Shown here: positions 8,841 through 16,376 of the stretch, piece by piece
Position numbering within the stretch: the stretch's first letter is position 1
Layout: every line of letters starts with the position of its first letter
Assembly: GCA_003223145.1 (NCBI GenBank)
Contig: QHXY01000064.1
Location: forward strand, 1-36,937
Direction of reading: 5' to 3'
From: Acidobacteriota bacterium
GTDB taxonomy: Bacteria > Acidobacteriota > Polarisedimenticolia > Gp22-AA2
DNA: 36,937 nt
The notes under the pieces: generated by a model
What the model saw: the letters and a program-made list of their open reading frames with translations, nothing else
Told to the model about the DNA's origin: nothing
The model's database searches: none
Program-made: the position numbers and the translations under genes

Positions 8841-9659
8841 CTAGTAATGCGAGACGTTACCCACCGTCTTGATTCTCCGAACGGCGAGGTGCACAAGGTA
8901 GAGCCCGATCGGGATGAAGACGACCGCAAAGAGGGCCAGCGCGCCGATTTCCGGAAGCAGCTGGGTCACCCCGTACCCGTCCAGCAGCGCCCGGCGCATG
9001 GCCGTGAGAGAGTGAGTGAGCGGGATGTACGAGGAGATCCTGACGAGCCAGGGCGGCAGGACTTCCGAGGGAAACGCGACACCCCCGAGAAAACTGAAGA
9101 CCCCTCCTATCAGGTAATTCACCGGGACTACCCGTTTGAAGACGAGGGTCACGCTCGAGACCATGATCCCGATCGAGGAGAAGCACAGGATGGACAGGAG
9201 CATGATGACGACCGCGGCCAGGGGGTTGGCGTTGCCGATATCCAGCCCGAAGATCAAGGTGCCGAAGAGGAGATAAAGAAGAAAGCGAAGGGACGTGAAC
9301 AGGGAGGGCCAAAGGGAGGACGAGATGAGCAGTGTCGAGTAACGGCACGGAGAGAGAAGGAGAATCTCGAGGGTGCCCATCAACTGGCTTTCCTGGATGC
9401 TATTCGTGAACGAGGCCAGGCTCACCGTGAGGTAGTCGGTGAAGGCGACGCCGATGAGCAGGAAGGCGAAATAATTCCCCTTGTACGGCCCCAAGGCCGC
9501 GGCGGACACGCCCTTGAACACGTCGCCGACGTAGTAGAAGATGGCGGCCCAGAAGATGACCGCCGAGATCTGACTCAGGAAGAGGGCCTTGTAGCTGATC
9601 GTGAGCAGGAAATCCCTCTTTATGAACGCCCAGGCGATTCTCATCCAGTGTCGAATCAT
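8841..9659 (-). CDS. ABC-2 type transporter permease
   Basis: 272 residues from the ATG at 9659 (MIRHWMRIAWAFIKRDF). A longer frame upstream is shadow of the ATPase gene. There are six hydrophobic segments, at about 23-44, 62-84, 108-138, 147-172, 180-197 and 236-257. A conserved ABC-2 element is seen in TLEILLLSPCRYSTLL and in the GGVAFPSEVLPPWL loop with YIPLTHSLTAMRRALLDG. The start overlaps the ATPase stop by 4 nt, so the two form one exporter, with this half spanning the inner membrane. The family exports glycans, lipids or small molecules. Placement in a glycan operon favours a lipid-linked glycan, but the sequence does not resemble a typical KpsM strongly enough to say so. Confidence 0.88.
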   Translation of the reverse strand: MIRHWMRIAWAFIKRDFLLTISYKALFLSQISAVIFWAAIFYYVGDVFKGVSAAALGPYKGNYFAFLLIGVAFTDYLTVSLASFTNSIQESQLMGTLEILLLSPCRYSTLLISSSLWPSLFTSLRFLLYLLFGTLIFGLDIGNANPLAAVVIMLLSILCFSSIGIMVSSVTLVFKRVVPVNYLIGGVFSFLGGVAFPSEVLPPWLVRISSYIPLTHSLTAMRRALLDGYGVTQLLPEIGALALFAVVFIPIGLYLVHLAVRRIKTVGNVSHY

Positions 9660-10672
9660 CCTCGGACCGGTCCTTCCCGACTCGCGTGCATGAGGTCCCG
9701 CACCATCTCGTCGAAGTCCGCCGTCTCCCTGGCGCACTTCACGATCTCGCAACCGTCCCTGCCGAGGAACTTCAGGGCGTCCGAGAGAGCGGGCTTGCTC
9801 GCGTCGAGCTTCAGGGCCAGCTCGTATTCTCCGTGTTTGAGATGTTGGCAGGTGCATGCCTCGACTCCCGGGATCCCTTCCAGGCGGGACAGCTCGGGCC
9901 CTTCGATTCCGCGCACCACGATGCGGTAGGTACAGTGCCTGCCCGTTGCGGAATCGGTCTCCTCCGGGGTACCGGAGTAGATGATCCGGCCGTGGTTGAT
10001 GATCGCGATCCGATCGCACACCTGCTCCGCCTCGCTCGGGATGTTCGTGCAGAAAATGATGGTGCACTTCATCGTACTGATGATGCGATCCCGCATCAGC
10101 GCAAGGAAGCTGTGCCGCGCGAGCGGATCCAGCCCCTTCGTCGGCTCGTCCATGACCAGCAGCCTGGGGGCGCTGAGCAGGCCCCTGGCGATCGCCATCT
10201 TCTGCTTGATGCCGGTCGAGTACTCGTTGAATCGCCGGTCGATGTACTCCTTGAGATCGAGCATCTCCACGACTTCTTCAATCCTCCGCCTCATCAGGTG
10301 CATGTTCAGGTCGTACACCGAGGCGAAGAACTCCATGTTCTGGCGGCCGGTCAGCCTCCAGTAGAAGCTCCGCTCGTCGCTGGTGACGAGGCCGACTGCC
10401 TTTCGCACCAGAGCCGACTCGCGGACCACGTCGTGGCCGAAGACCCTGGCCTCGCCGCTGGTCGGCAACAGGAGGGAGCAGATCATCTTGATGAAGGTGG
10501 TCTTCCCGGCTCCGTTCGGTCCGAGAACCCCGAAAATCGTGCCCCCCTCGACCTGCAAGGACAGCTGATCGACTGCGACCGTCCGGCGCGCCGGGGAGCG
10601 CGCAAACAAGGACGTCCAGCCGGACTGGTGGCTGAAGATCTTGGTGAGGTTGACGGCCTCGATGGCGGTCAT
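9656..10672 (-). CDS. ABC transporter ATP-binding protein
   Basis: 338 residues. Walker A is GPNGAGKT (51-58). The Q-loop region is VTSDERSFYWRLTGRQN. The signature is YSTGIKQKMAIARG (151-164), a variant of LSGGQ, and Walker B is LLVMDEPTKGLDP (171-183). About 100 residues follow the nucleotide-binding domain, including an HCTYRIVVRGIEG stretch typical of the DrrA/NodI-like subclass. It energises the permease encoded immediately downstream. No promoter is needed between it and the OPX gene: the 142-nt gap upstream holds no gene and no clear signal. The start at 10672 has only a weak ribosome binding site. Substrate unknown. Confidence 0.9.
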   Translation of the reverse strand: MTAIEAVNLTKIFSHQSGWTSLFARSPARRTVAVDQLSLQVEGGTIFGVLGPNGAGKTTFIKMICSLLLPTSGEARVFGHDVVRESALVRKAVGLVTSDERSFYWRLTGRQNMEFFASVYDLNMHLMRRRIEEVVEMLDLKEYIDRRFNEYSTGIKQKMAIARGLLSAPRLLVMDEPTKGLDPLARHSFLALMRDRIISTMKCTIIFCTNIPSEAEQVCDRIAIINHGRIIYSGTPEETDSATGRHCTYRIVVRGIEGPELSRLEGIPGVEACTCQHLKHGEYELALKLDASKPALSDALKFLGRDGCEIVKCARETADFDEMVRDLMHASREGPVRG

Positions 10673-10814
10673 CGGCGGCTGGCCGCAGTCCCACCGGGAC
10701 GGCCGCGGGCGATCGTAAAGACCGGCATCTTATGGATATGCCACGCGCGCGGCGGTTCTCGGAATGGGTTCGCTTGAAGGCCGGGGGTGATCGGGGATCG
10801 CGCTCAAGCTTCCC

Positions 10815-11555
10815 TCATGGAGGCGAGACCACGATGACGGACCTCCCCGAATTCTTTCCATGAAGCGCGTCCTGGACTTGAGGGTAGACCGCTATGCTCT
10901 GTTCGAAGTAAACGATCGGCCGGATGATGCGCTCGATCCGTACGAAGAATCTCTCGACGTTAGCGAACGAAGTGGCCGGGACGTACATGAGGTCTCCGCT
11001 CATGAGCTGGGCATTCTGCTCCCAGGCCCCGCCCCGGAAAAGGAGTTTGAAGTCCAGCTTTCTCAGCTCCGGGTTGGACAGATCGCCGCGGACCAGCAGG
11101 ACGCTGCGCTGTTTCGCGTCCCGTGTGAATCCACCCGCCCGCGAGATCGCCTCCACGGCCGAGGTCGGCGTATCGAACTGGTAGACCCCGGGCGTGTTCA
11201 CCTCGCCGAGCACGAAGATCTTGCGGTTCGGCGACGCCGTGATCTCCACGCTCACCTGCGGGTCGATGAAGAATTTTGACAGCCGCTCGGTCAACTCGAG
11301 CCGCAGCTGGCGCAGGCCCATTCCCCGAGTGTCGATATTTCCCACCAGCGGAAAGAAGAAGGTGTGATCCGGCTGGATCTGCGTTTTGCGGTTCAGGTCG
11401 TCGTGCCGGTAGATTGTGATTTCGACAGTGTCTCCCGGTCCAAGGATGAACTCGGAGATCCTGGGCTCCGGGATGGGGGTCGACGAGGGGGCATCCGCCG
11501 CCCGGGCGGTCTCGCCCTCGGACCGATCGACGGCCTGGGCGGGCGATCCAAGCAC
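10815..11555 (-). CDS. Polysaccharide export (OPX, Wza-like) protein, N-terminus doubtful
   Basis: Domains are Poly_export (about 35-110, FILGPGDTVEITIYRHDDLN) and one SLBB domain (about 112-190, FVLGEVNTPGVYQF), then an amphipathic C-terminal helix (about 198-216). OPX proteins form the outer-membrane or periplasmic channel for glycans. The frame as given begins at a GTG (11555) with MLGSPAQAVD, the end of a signal peptide. The hydrophobic core C-L-I-L-L-F-V is encoded in frame directly upstream, but a TGA at 11574-11576 cuts it off from any start. An ATG at 11574 lies one frame away, so a one-base change would give M-LILLFVLGSPAQA. Either there is an indel or short loss at this point, or an unusual start is used. 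The 76-nt gap to the upstream gene holds no other gene. Confidence 0.85.
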   Translation of the reverse strand: MLGSPAQAVDRSEGETARAADAPSSTPIPEPRISEFILGPGDTVEITIYRHDDLNRKTQIQPDHTFFFPLVGNIDTRGMGLRQLRLELTERLSKFFIDPQVSVEITASPNRKIFVLGEVNTPGVYQFDTPTSAVEAISRAGGFTRDAKQRSVLLVRGDLSNPELRKLDFKLLFRGGAWEQNAQLMSGDLMYVPATSFANVERFFVRIERIIRPIVYFEQSIAVYPQVQDALHGKNSGRSVIVVSPP

Positions 11556-11631
11556 GAACAGCAGGATCAGGCATCAGGCAAGGACCAGCGGTCCTGGCCC
11601 CGTCGCCAGGGAGTCGCGGCTCTTCGCGATC

Positions 11632-13362
11632 TCAGTAGCCACCGATCCTCCCGAAGGCCCAGAAGATCGTCTTCGTCAAAATCACCAGATCGCGCCAGAC
11701 AGAATGATTGCGCACATAGGACACATCTTTGAGTATCCAGTCGTGGAAGGAGGAGTGATTGCGTCCACCGATCTGCCATGGACCCGTGATCCCTGGCTTG
11801 ATGCTGAGCCTCAGGTCCCTCCAGCTCGGGCTGAAGCGCATCTCCTCCATGACCAGCGGCCTGGGTCCGACCAGACTCATGTCCCCCGCCAGGACGTTCC
11901 ATAGCTGGGGAAGCTCGTCGAGGCTGAGCTTGCGCAGGAACCTGCCGACCCCCGTGACTCTCGGATCCTTGAAGATCTTGAACACCGGCCCATCCACGTC
12001 CTTGTTCGCGGCGAGTTGGCTCTGATGCTTCTCCGCGTCGACGACCATGGTGCGGAACTTCAGCATCCGGAACGGCCTGCCTCTCTCGCCACACCGCTGT
12101 TGCGAGAAAAAGACGGGACCAGCGGAATCCAGCTTGATGGCCACCGCGATCACCACGAACAGCGGAGAAAACAGCACGAGACCCTGCGCAGCGCCGATGA
12201 TGTCGAGCGCCCGTTTGAGCAGCGCCCCGAAGGCGCTCCTCGGGGCGGAAAGCCACGCCCCCGGACGCGATGGCGTACGCGGGGCCCTCGCCGTAGCCGG
12301 ACGCAAGGCCGGCTCGACCGGGATCCGATCCTTCACCACGACGCCTTCGTGGAGTTGGGAACCCGGCGAGACGGAACAGCCCGAACCGACCACGGAGTAT
12401 TCCGCGCGGCCGCCGCGCGCGATCGTCGCTCTGCTCCAGAGAACGCTCTCGCGCACAAGGCCTCCCGCCTCGATCACACAACCGTCGCCGATGACGGCCG
12501 GGCCGATGATCTGCGCATGCGGCTCGACCGTGCAATTGGCTCCGATGAGCACCGGACCGAGGACGTAGGCCTGCGACGAGACGTTCGTGTTCTCCCCAAT
12601 CCAACGATTGTCCCCGATATGCACACTCCCTCGGGGTGCGCGGAATCCGAGGCGCATCAAATCCTGGTGCAGTCGAAGGTAGTCACGCGTGCTCGACACG
12701 CTCTCCAGACTCGAGGGAGTGACGTAGGCGTGAACGGGACGGCCCGACTTCTGCAATTGCGGGATGAGCTGCTCCTTGATGTCCGTGAAGCTGCCTTCCT
12801 CCAGGAGCCCGAACACCTCCGGCTCGAAAAGGTACAAGCCAACGGAGCGACTGAGGGTTCGTCTGTCCCGGGTGGGATGGAGCACCTCGTAGTCCACGAT
12901 TCCGCTCGTCTCCGAGAACGAGATTTTTTCCAGATGTCCCTGGGTCCGTCTGCGCCGGGTGAAAGCCGCCGTGATCACGGCCCGGTTCCCGCGATGGCAC
13001 GCCTCGAACTCGCCGAGATCCAGGGAGTCGAGGAGCACGTTTCCGCCAATCACCAGGAACGTCTCAGTTCCGATGAGGTCGACGAAATCCAGAAGACACC
13101 CGGCCGGGCCCCTCGGGATCGGGTCCTCGGAATAATGGAGCGACACTCCATAGTGCCGGCCATCGCCAAATCGCGCCTGGACGAGCGGCCGGTCCTGGGG
13201 CGATAGCGCGATCCCGATGTCCGTGACGCCGAGCCGTCGCAGGGACTCGAGTTGAAGCTCGAGAAACGGCCTGTTCAGGAGTGGCAGCAGGGGTTTAGGG
13301 CAACCGATGGTGATCGGGTCGAGAAGGGAATTCTCTCCCCCAGCGAGAAGGACGGCTTTCAT
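11632..13362 (-). CDS. Fusion: degenerate nucleotidyltransferase + left-handed beta-helix + monotopic phosphoglycosyltransferase
   Basis: 576 residues from the ATG at 13362 (MKAVLLAGGE), preceded by GAGG about 10 nt upstream; starts at 13398 or 13419 are possible but less like the family. Residues 1-235 have the sugar nucleotidyltransferase fold, but LAGGENSLL stands where GxGTR is expected, and IGGNVLLD where the metal-binding GD is expected, so the domain may be inactive. Residues 247-345 are hexapeptide repeats. Residues 382-576 are a WcaJ/PglC-like transferase: KRALDIIG, a re-entrant helix with the SP pair (LFSPLF), LKFRTM, the catalytic Asp-Glu in LDELPQLWNV (D482-E483), SLVGPRP, and the C-terminal GITGPWQIGGRN. 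It should start repeat-unit synthesis by moving a sugar phosphate to undecaprenyl phosphate. It is the first gene of the minus-strand operon. Confidence 0.88.
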   Translation of the reverse strand: MKAVLLAGGENSLLDPITIGCPKPLLPLLNRPFLELQLESLRRLGVTDIGIALSPQDRPLVQARFGDGRHYGVSLHYSEDPIPRGPAGCLLDFVDLIGTETFLVIGGNVLLDSLDLGEFEACHRGNRAVITAAFTRRRRTQGHLEKISFSETSGIVDYEVLHPTRDRRTLSRSVGLYLFEPEVFGLLEEGSFTDIKEQLIPQLQKSGRPVHAYVTPSSLESVSSTRDYLRLHQDLMRLGFRAPRGSVHIGDNRWIGENTNVSSQAYVLGPVLIGANCTVEPHAQIIGPAVIGDGCVIEAGGLVRESVLWSRATIARGGRAEYSVVGSGCSVSPGSQLHEGVVVKDRIPVEPALRPATARAPRTPSRPGAWLSAPRSAFGALLKRALDIIGAAQGLVLFSPLFVVIAVAIKLDSAGPVFFSQQRCGERGRPFRMLKFRTMVVDAEKHQSQLAANKDVDGPVFKIFKDPRVTGVGRFLRKLSLDELPQLWNVLAGDMSLVGPRPLVMEEMRFSPSWRDLRLSIKPGITGPWQIGGRNHSSFHDWILKDVSYVRNHSVWRDLVILTKTIFWAFGRIGGY

Positions 13363-13582
13363 TCCCGCTGCCTCAATGATGACTCGGGCCTGCTGCATCC
13401 CGGACGGACCGGGATGCACCCCGAGTCATGACGAGTATGGTGTGGTCCTGCGGGCCGCGTGTCGATGACCGCATCGTGACGATTTTGTCAGGTGATTCAA
13501 TTGAGACCGTCGGCTCTCGCACAAGACCCTGCATGTCTCACGGCGGAGTCGCTGATAGCTTGGAATACTACCCCGCACCGTC

Positions 13583-13609
13583 GCCCCTTCCGCCGTTTCC
13601 GGAAGGGGC
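13583..13609. repeat. Perfect 10-bp hairpin in the operon leader
   Basis: GCCCCTTCCG, a 7-nt loop CCGTTTC, then CGGAAGGGGC. It lies about 220 nt upstream of the first operon gene and inside the predicted leader. It lacks a T-run on either side, so it does not look like an intrinsic terminator. It could be an RNA structure or a protein-binding dyad. Confidence 0.5.
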
Positions 13610-13731
13610 ATGCCAGAAAAACATCGTGAGCCCGGGGGCAGATCACAAGCCCCAAAGCCCATCCTCCGGCAAAATGCCTGAGTTCCCCCGACAACTTGGG
13701 TGTCGCTACAACTCAGTCATGAGGTTGTGTT

Positions 13732-13760
13732 CGTATACGCCGAATTCGCCGCGAAGTCAA
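13732..13760 (-). promoter_or_regulatory. Candidate sigma-70 promoter of the glycan operon
   Basis: On the minus strand: TTGACT (13755-13760), 17-nt spacer, TATACG (13732-13737). It reads toward the fusion gene that starts at 13362. Two boxes each with one or two mismatches at ideal spacing are fair evidence in a GC-rich background, but not proof. Confidence 0.45.
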
Positions 13761-13992
13761 GGGTTTATCGCGCGATCCAGGGCCTCCGCACTTCCGGAAC
13801 AGGAGGCACGAGGTGGGGGGAGTGGCACTGCGGGAGACAAACCTCCCGGAGGTCGATCTGGGTTGCATTCCCATGCTCTCCCGAGTGCGCTCGCAGCCAG
13901 GGGAGCGCGAGGGGAGCAGGAAACGCAGCGGCCGCGCCACCGCCCTCGCGAACTCTTCGATTGTCTCCAGACAAGAGGCGAGAGGGGAAACC

Positions 13993-15274
13993 ATGCGGAA
14001 AGGCTCGTGGTGGGGGAGGGGGATCGTGTGCTTCCTGGTCGCCGCGGCCACCGTGCTGGCGGGAGCCGGAAGCGAGAGTGCGGCAGAGGCGATCCCTCGG
14101 CCGAATTTCCTGATACTGGTCAGCGACGATCAGCGGGCGGAGACGATGGGCTTCATGCCGCGCACGGAGCAACGGATCTTCGAGGAGGGGATTGCTTTCG
14201 CCAATGCGTTCGCGACGACTCCCCTCTGCTGCCCCAGCCGGGCCAGCCTCCTGACCGGGATGTACGCCCACAGACATGGAGTCCGGACAAATAACATCAG
14301 CCTCACCCTCCCGACCGTCTTCGATCGTCTCCATGATGCCGGCTACTTTACCGGTCTCGTCGGAAAGTACCTCAACTCGTGGGACGGGACGCCCAGGCCC
14401 GAGTTCGACTTCTGGGTCAGCTTCCCCGGAGCGGGGGCGGCCTACGTCAATCCGAGCCTCAACGTGGGTGGGCAGTTCTCTCCAGTTCCTTCAGGCGGCG
14501 TCGGAGCAGGGAAGGCCGTTCGCGCTGCTGTTCACTCCGAACGCCCCCCGCCTTCCCGCCACCCCGGCGACGGAGGATCGGTCCCTCTACTCGAATCTCC
14601 CCGCATATCGCCCTCCAAGCTTCAACGAGGCGGACGTCTCGGATAAGCCCTTCTGGCTGAGATTTCATCTCCCCCTGACACCGTTCGAAGTCTGGCAAGT
14701 CGATAGGGACCGTCGTAACCAGCTGAGGTGCGTCGCCTCGCTCGATCGGGCCGTGGAGAGCCTCGTGCTCGATCTCGAGCGCCGAGGGCTTCTCGACAGC
14801 ACGGTCGTGCTCTATCTCTCGGACAACAGCGTGTTCTGGGGAGAGCACCGTCTGGTGAACAAGGCGAAGGTGTATGAGGAGGCGGTGCGGATCCCCTTCG
14901 CGGTCCGCTTCCCCCCGCTCGCCACCGTGCCCCGCGTGGAGACGGGCCTCGTGGCAATCATCGACATAGCCCCGACCATGTACGATCTGGCGGGGATCCC
15001 GATCCCCTCCGACGTGAGTGGCCGGTCGTTGGTGCCGCTGCTGACTTCGTCGGGCCCCTGGCGGGAGGACCTGATGCTGGAGGGATGGACGGGTCCCAGC
15101 TTTTCCGCCGTTCGCACGGGGACGAGGGTCTACGTCGAGAACCGCGTGGACCTGCCGGAGCTCTACGATCTGACCGCCGATCCGTACCAGCTCCGCAACC
15201 AGGTCTTCAACCGGTCTTACGCGACCGAAATCGCGGCGCTCCAGACGCGCCTGCGTGCGTTGAGGGGTGAGTGA
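13993..15274 (+). pseudogene. Secreted formylglycine-type sulfatase, broken by an internal loss and frame change
   Basis: ATG at 13993 follows AGAGGGGA. The signal peptide is about MRKGSWWGRG plus a hydrophobic core ending in AAEA near residue 33. Metal-binding VSDDQR (D45, D46) and the sulfatase signature C79-C-P-S-R-A-S-L-L-T-G, in which Cys79 is matured to formylglycine, are intact. Reading is normal to NPSLNVGG (about 14472), then resumes one frame over at SLQFLQAASEQGRPF (about 14477) and runs to 15274 with DNSVFWGEHRL and KAKVYEEAVRIPF, both typical sulfatase C-terminal motifs. Family members have about 20 residues between these two points, including the GY-x-TD-x-L stretch, so roughly 50-60 nt are missing. 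The enzyme would desulfate a glycan in the periplasm or outside. It may be a real pseudogene or an assembly defect. Confidence 0.8.
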
Positions 15275-15298
15275 ATCTGCCTGGTCGCAGACTCCGCT

Positions 15299-16087
15299 TC
15301 ACTTGCTCCACACAAGACCGAGGGTCTCGTACCAGTTACCGGGATGGCGTTTCTGCGCCTCCGCCGGGTCGACAGGGACGGGATAGCTTGGATCGGAGAC
15401 GAGACGCAGGGGGCACGCCTCGACCAGGCGCGCGTAGAGGCGCTCGTCCGCCTCGCTCGTCTCCATGTCCATGGTGATCACGAGCCGTCCTCCCGGGCTT
15501 AGAACGCGCGCAAACTCGCGCATGCAGGAAGGCCAGACGGCGCGCGGGATGTGCTCGATGACACTCAGACAGAAAACCCGATCGAAGTGGGCGTCGGGGA
15601 ATTCGAGGTGATCGGCCGAGTGCGGCCAATAGCGGAGACGCGCGCCGGAACCTGCCTTCGGCAGACCCCAGGCCGTGCGGATGCCGGCGAGTCGAAACGC
15701 CGACCGTTTCGCCAGCGCGCGGGCGTTCTTCCAGACGCTCCGGCCCGAGTGCCAGGCAAAGAAGCGCCCCTGGTCGAGCGACGGATCGACGACGTGGCAC
15801 TCGTGCCCTCGCGTCGCCAGCCACGGCGCGAACGGGCTGCCGCCGCCGCCGACGTCAACGACGCGCAACGGAGCGTTTCCAAGTTCGGCCGCCAGCACGG
15901 CCCACGGGTACTCCCAAGCACGCGACCAGTGGTGGTAGCCAGTCATCCGCTGCAGGCGACGACTGCGCTTGAGCCAAGGCTGAAACCAGGCCGGCTGCCG
16001 TGCGAGTGACAGCGCCAGCATGCCCTCATAGATCGAACGCCAGGAGGGGTCGGAGGCTTCGCGCAGATCGAGAAGGCGAGATAGCAT
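15299..16087 (-). CDS. Class I SAM-dependent methyltransferase
   Basis: 262 residues, ATG at 16087 with AAGGTG about 6 nt upstream. Motif I is VVDVGGGGSPF (76-86). The acidic residue after strand 2 is in HVVDPS. The post-motif region FDRVFCLSVIEHIPRAVW and LSPGGRLVITMDM are typical of the Methyltransf_11 group. The N-terminal 70 residues have no domain I can name. No signal peptide or membrane segment. It is convergent with the sulfatase, with 24 nt between stops and no visible terminator. Surrounding genes suggest methylation of a sugar or a glycan-linked group, but the substrate is not shown by the sequence. Confidence 0.82.
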   Translation of the reverse strand: MLSRLLDLREASDPSWRSIYEGMLALSLARQPAWFQPWLKRSRRLQRMTGYHHWSRAWEYPWAVLAAELGNAPLRVVDVGGGGSPFAPWLATRGHECHVVDPSLDQGRFFAWHSGRSVWKNARALAKRSAFRLAGIRTAWGLPKAGSGARLRYWPHSADHLEFPDAHFDRVFCLSVIEHIPRAVWPSCMREFARVLSPGGRLVITMDMETSEADERLYARLVEACPLRLVSDPSYPVPVDPAEAQKRHPGNWYETLGLVWSK

Positions 16088-16213
16088 CGGCGCACCTTAC
16101 GTTACAACATGGCGATATCGGGCACCATTTTATCATCCCTCCCCGGTCACCGGTGTAGTGCGCGGCGATCCGCGGCATCGCTGAATCCCCCTCGAGAGGC
16201 TTGATCCGCCGCC

Positions 16214-16243
16214 TTGACCTGCCGGAGCCCGGCCGTGTATAAA
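16214..16243 (+). promoter_or_regulatory. Candidate sigma-70 promoter for the AKR-GMC pair
   Basis: TTGACC (16214-16219), 18-nt spacer, TATAAA (16238-16243) on the plus strand. It would start transcription near 16250, about 125 nt before the aldo/keto reductase start. This AT-rich TATAAAAAT stands out in a GC-rich gap. Confidence 0.5.
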
Positions 16244-16376
16244 AATCCGCTCCGCTTCGAAGCACCAGCGCCGGCGCCAGTGGGGACGGGCAGCCCCGGT
16301 TCTCGACGCGGCGCATCGGAGGCCGGCGCAGCACGGACGCACGGGACACGGGAACGGGTCCGCAAGCGTATGGGCG

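Larger units (their letters stand above)
13363..13992 (-). other. Divergent intergenic region / leader of the glycan operon
   Basis: This 630-nt stretch separates the minus-strand glycan operon from the plus-strand sulfatase. I see no protein with family resemblance on either strand; open frames here are Arg/Pro-rich and overlap real genes. It holds a sigma-70-like promoter candidate reading leftwards, a 10-bp perfect hairpin, and the sulfatase ribosome binding site AGAGGGGA at about 13980-13988. If the promoter is correct, the operon has a leader of roughly 360 nt. No match to a riboswitch class that I know was recognised by eye. Confidence 0.55.

Noticed and set aside
13583-13609. Hairpin as an intrinsic terminator
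   Set aside because: There is no T-run after the stem in either direction, so it is kept only as a structured repeat.
13428-14294. Open frame running through the leader into the sulfatase
   Set aside because: There is no recognisable domain, and it overlaps the sulfatase signal peptide and catalytic region in another frame.
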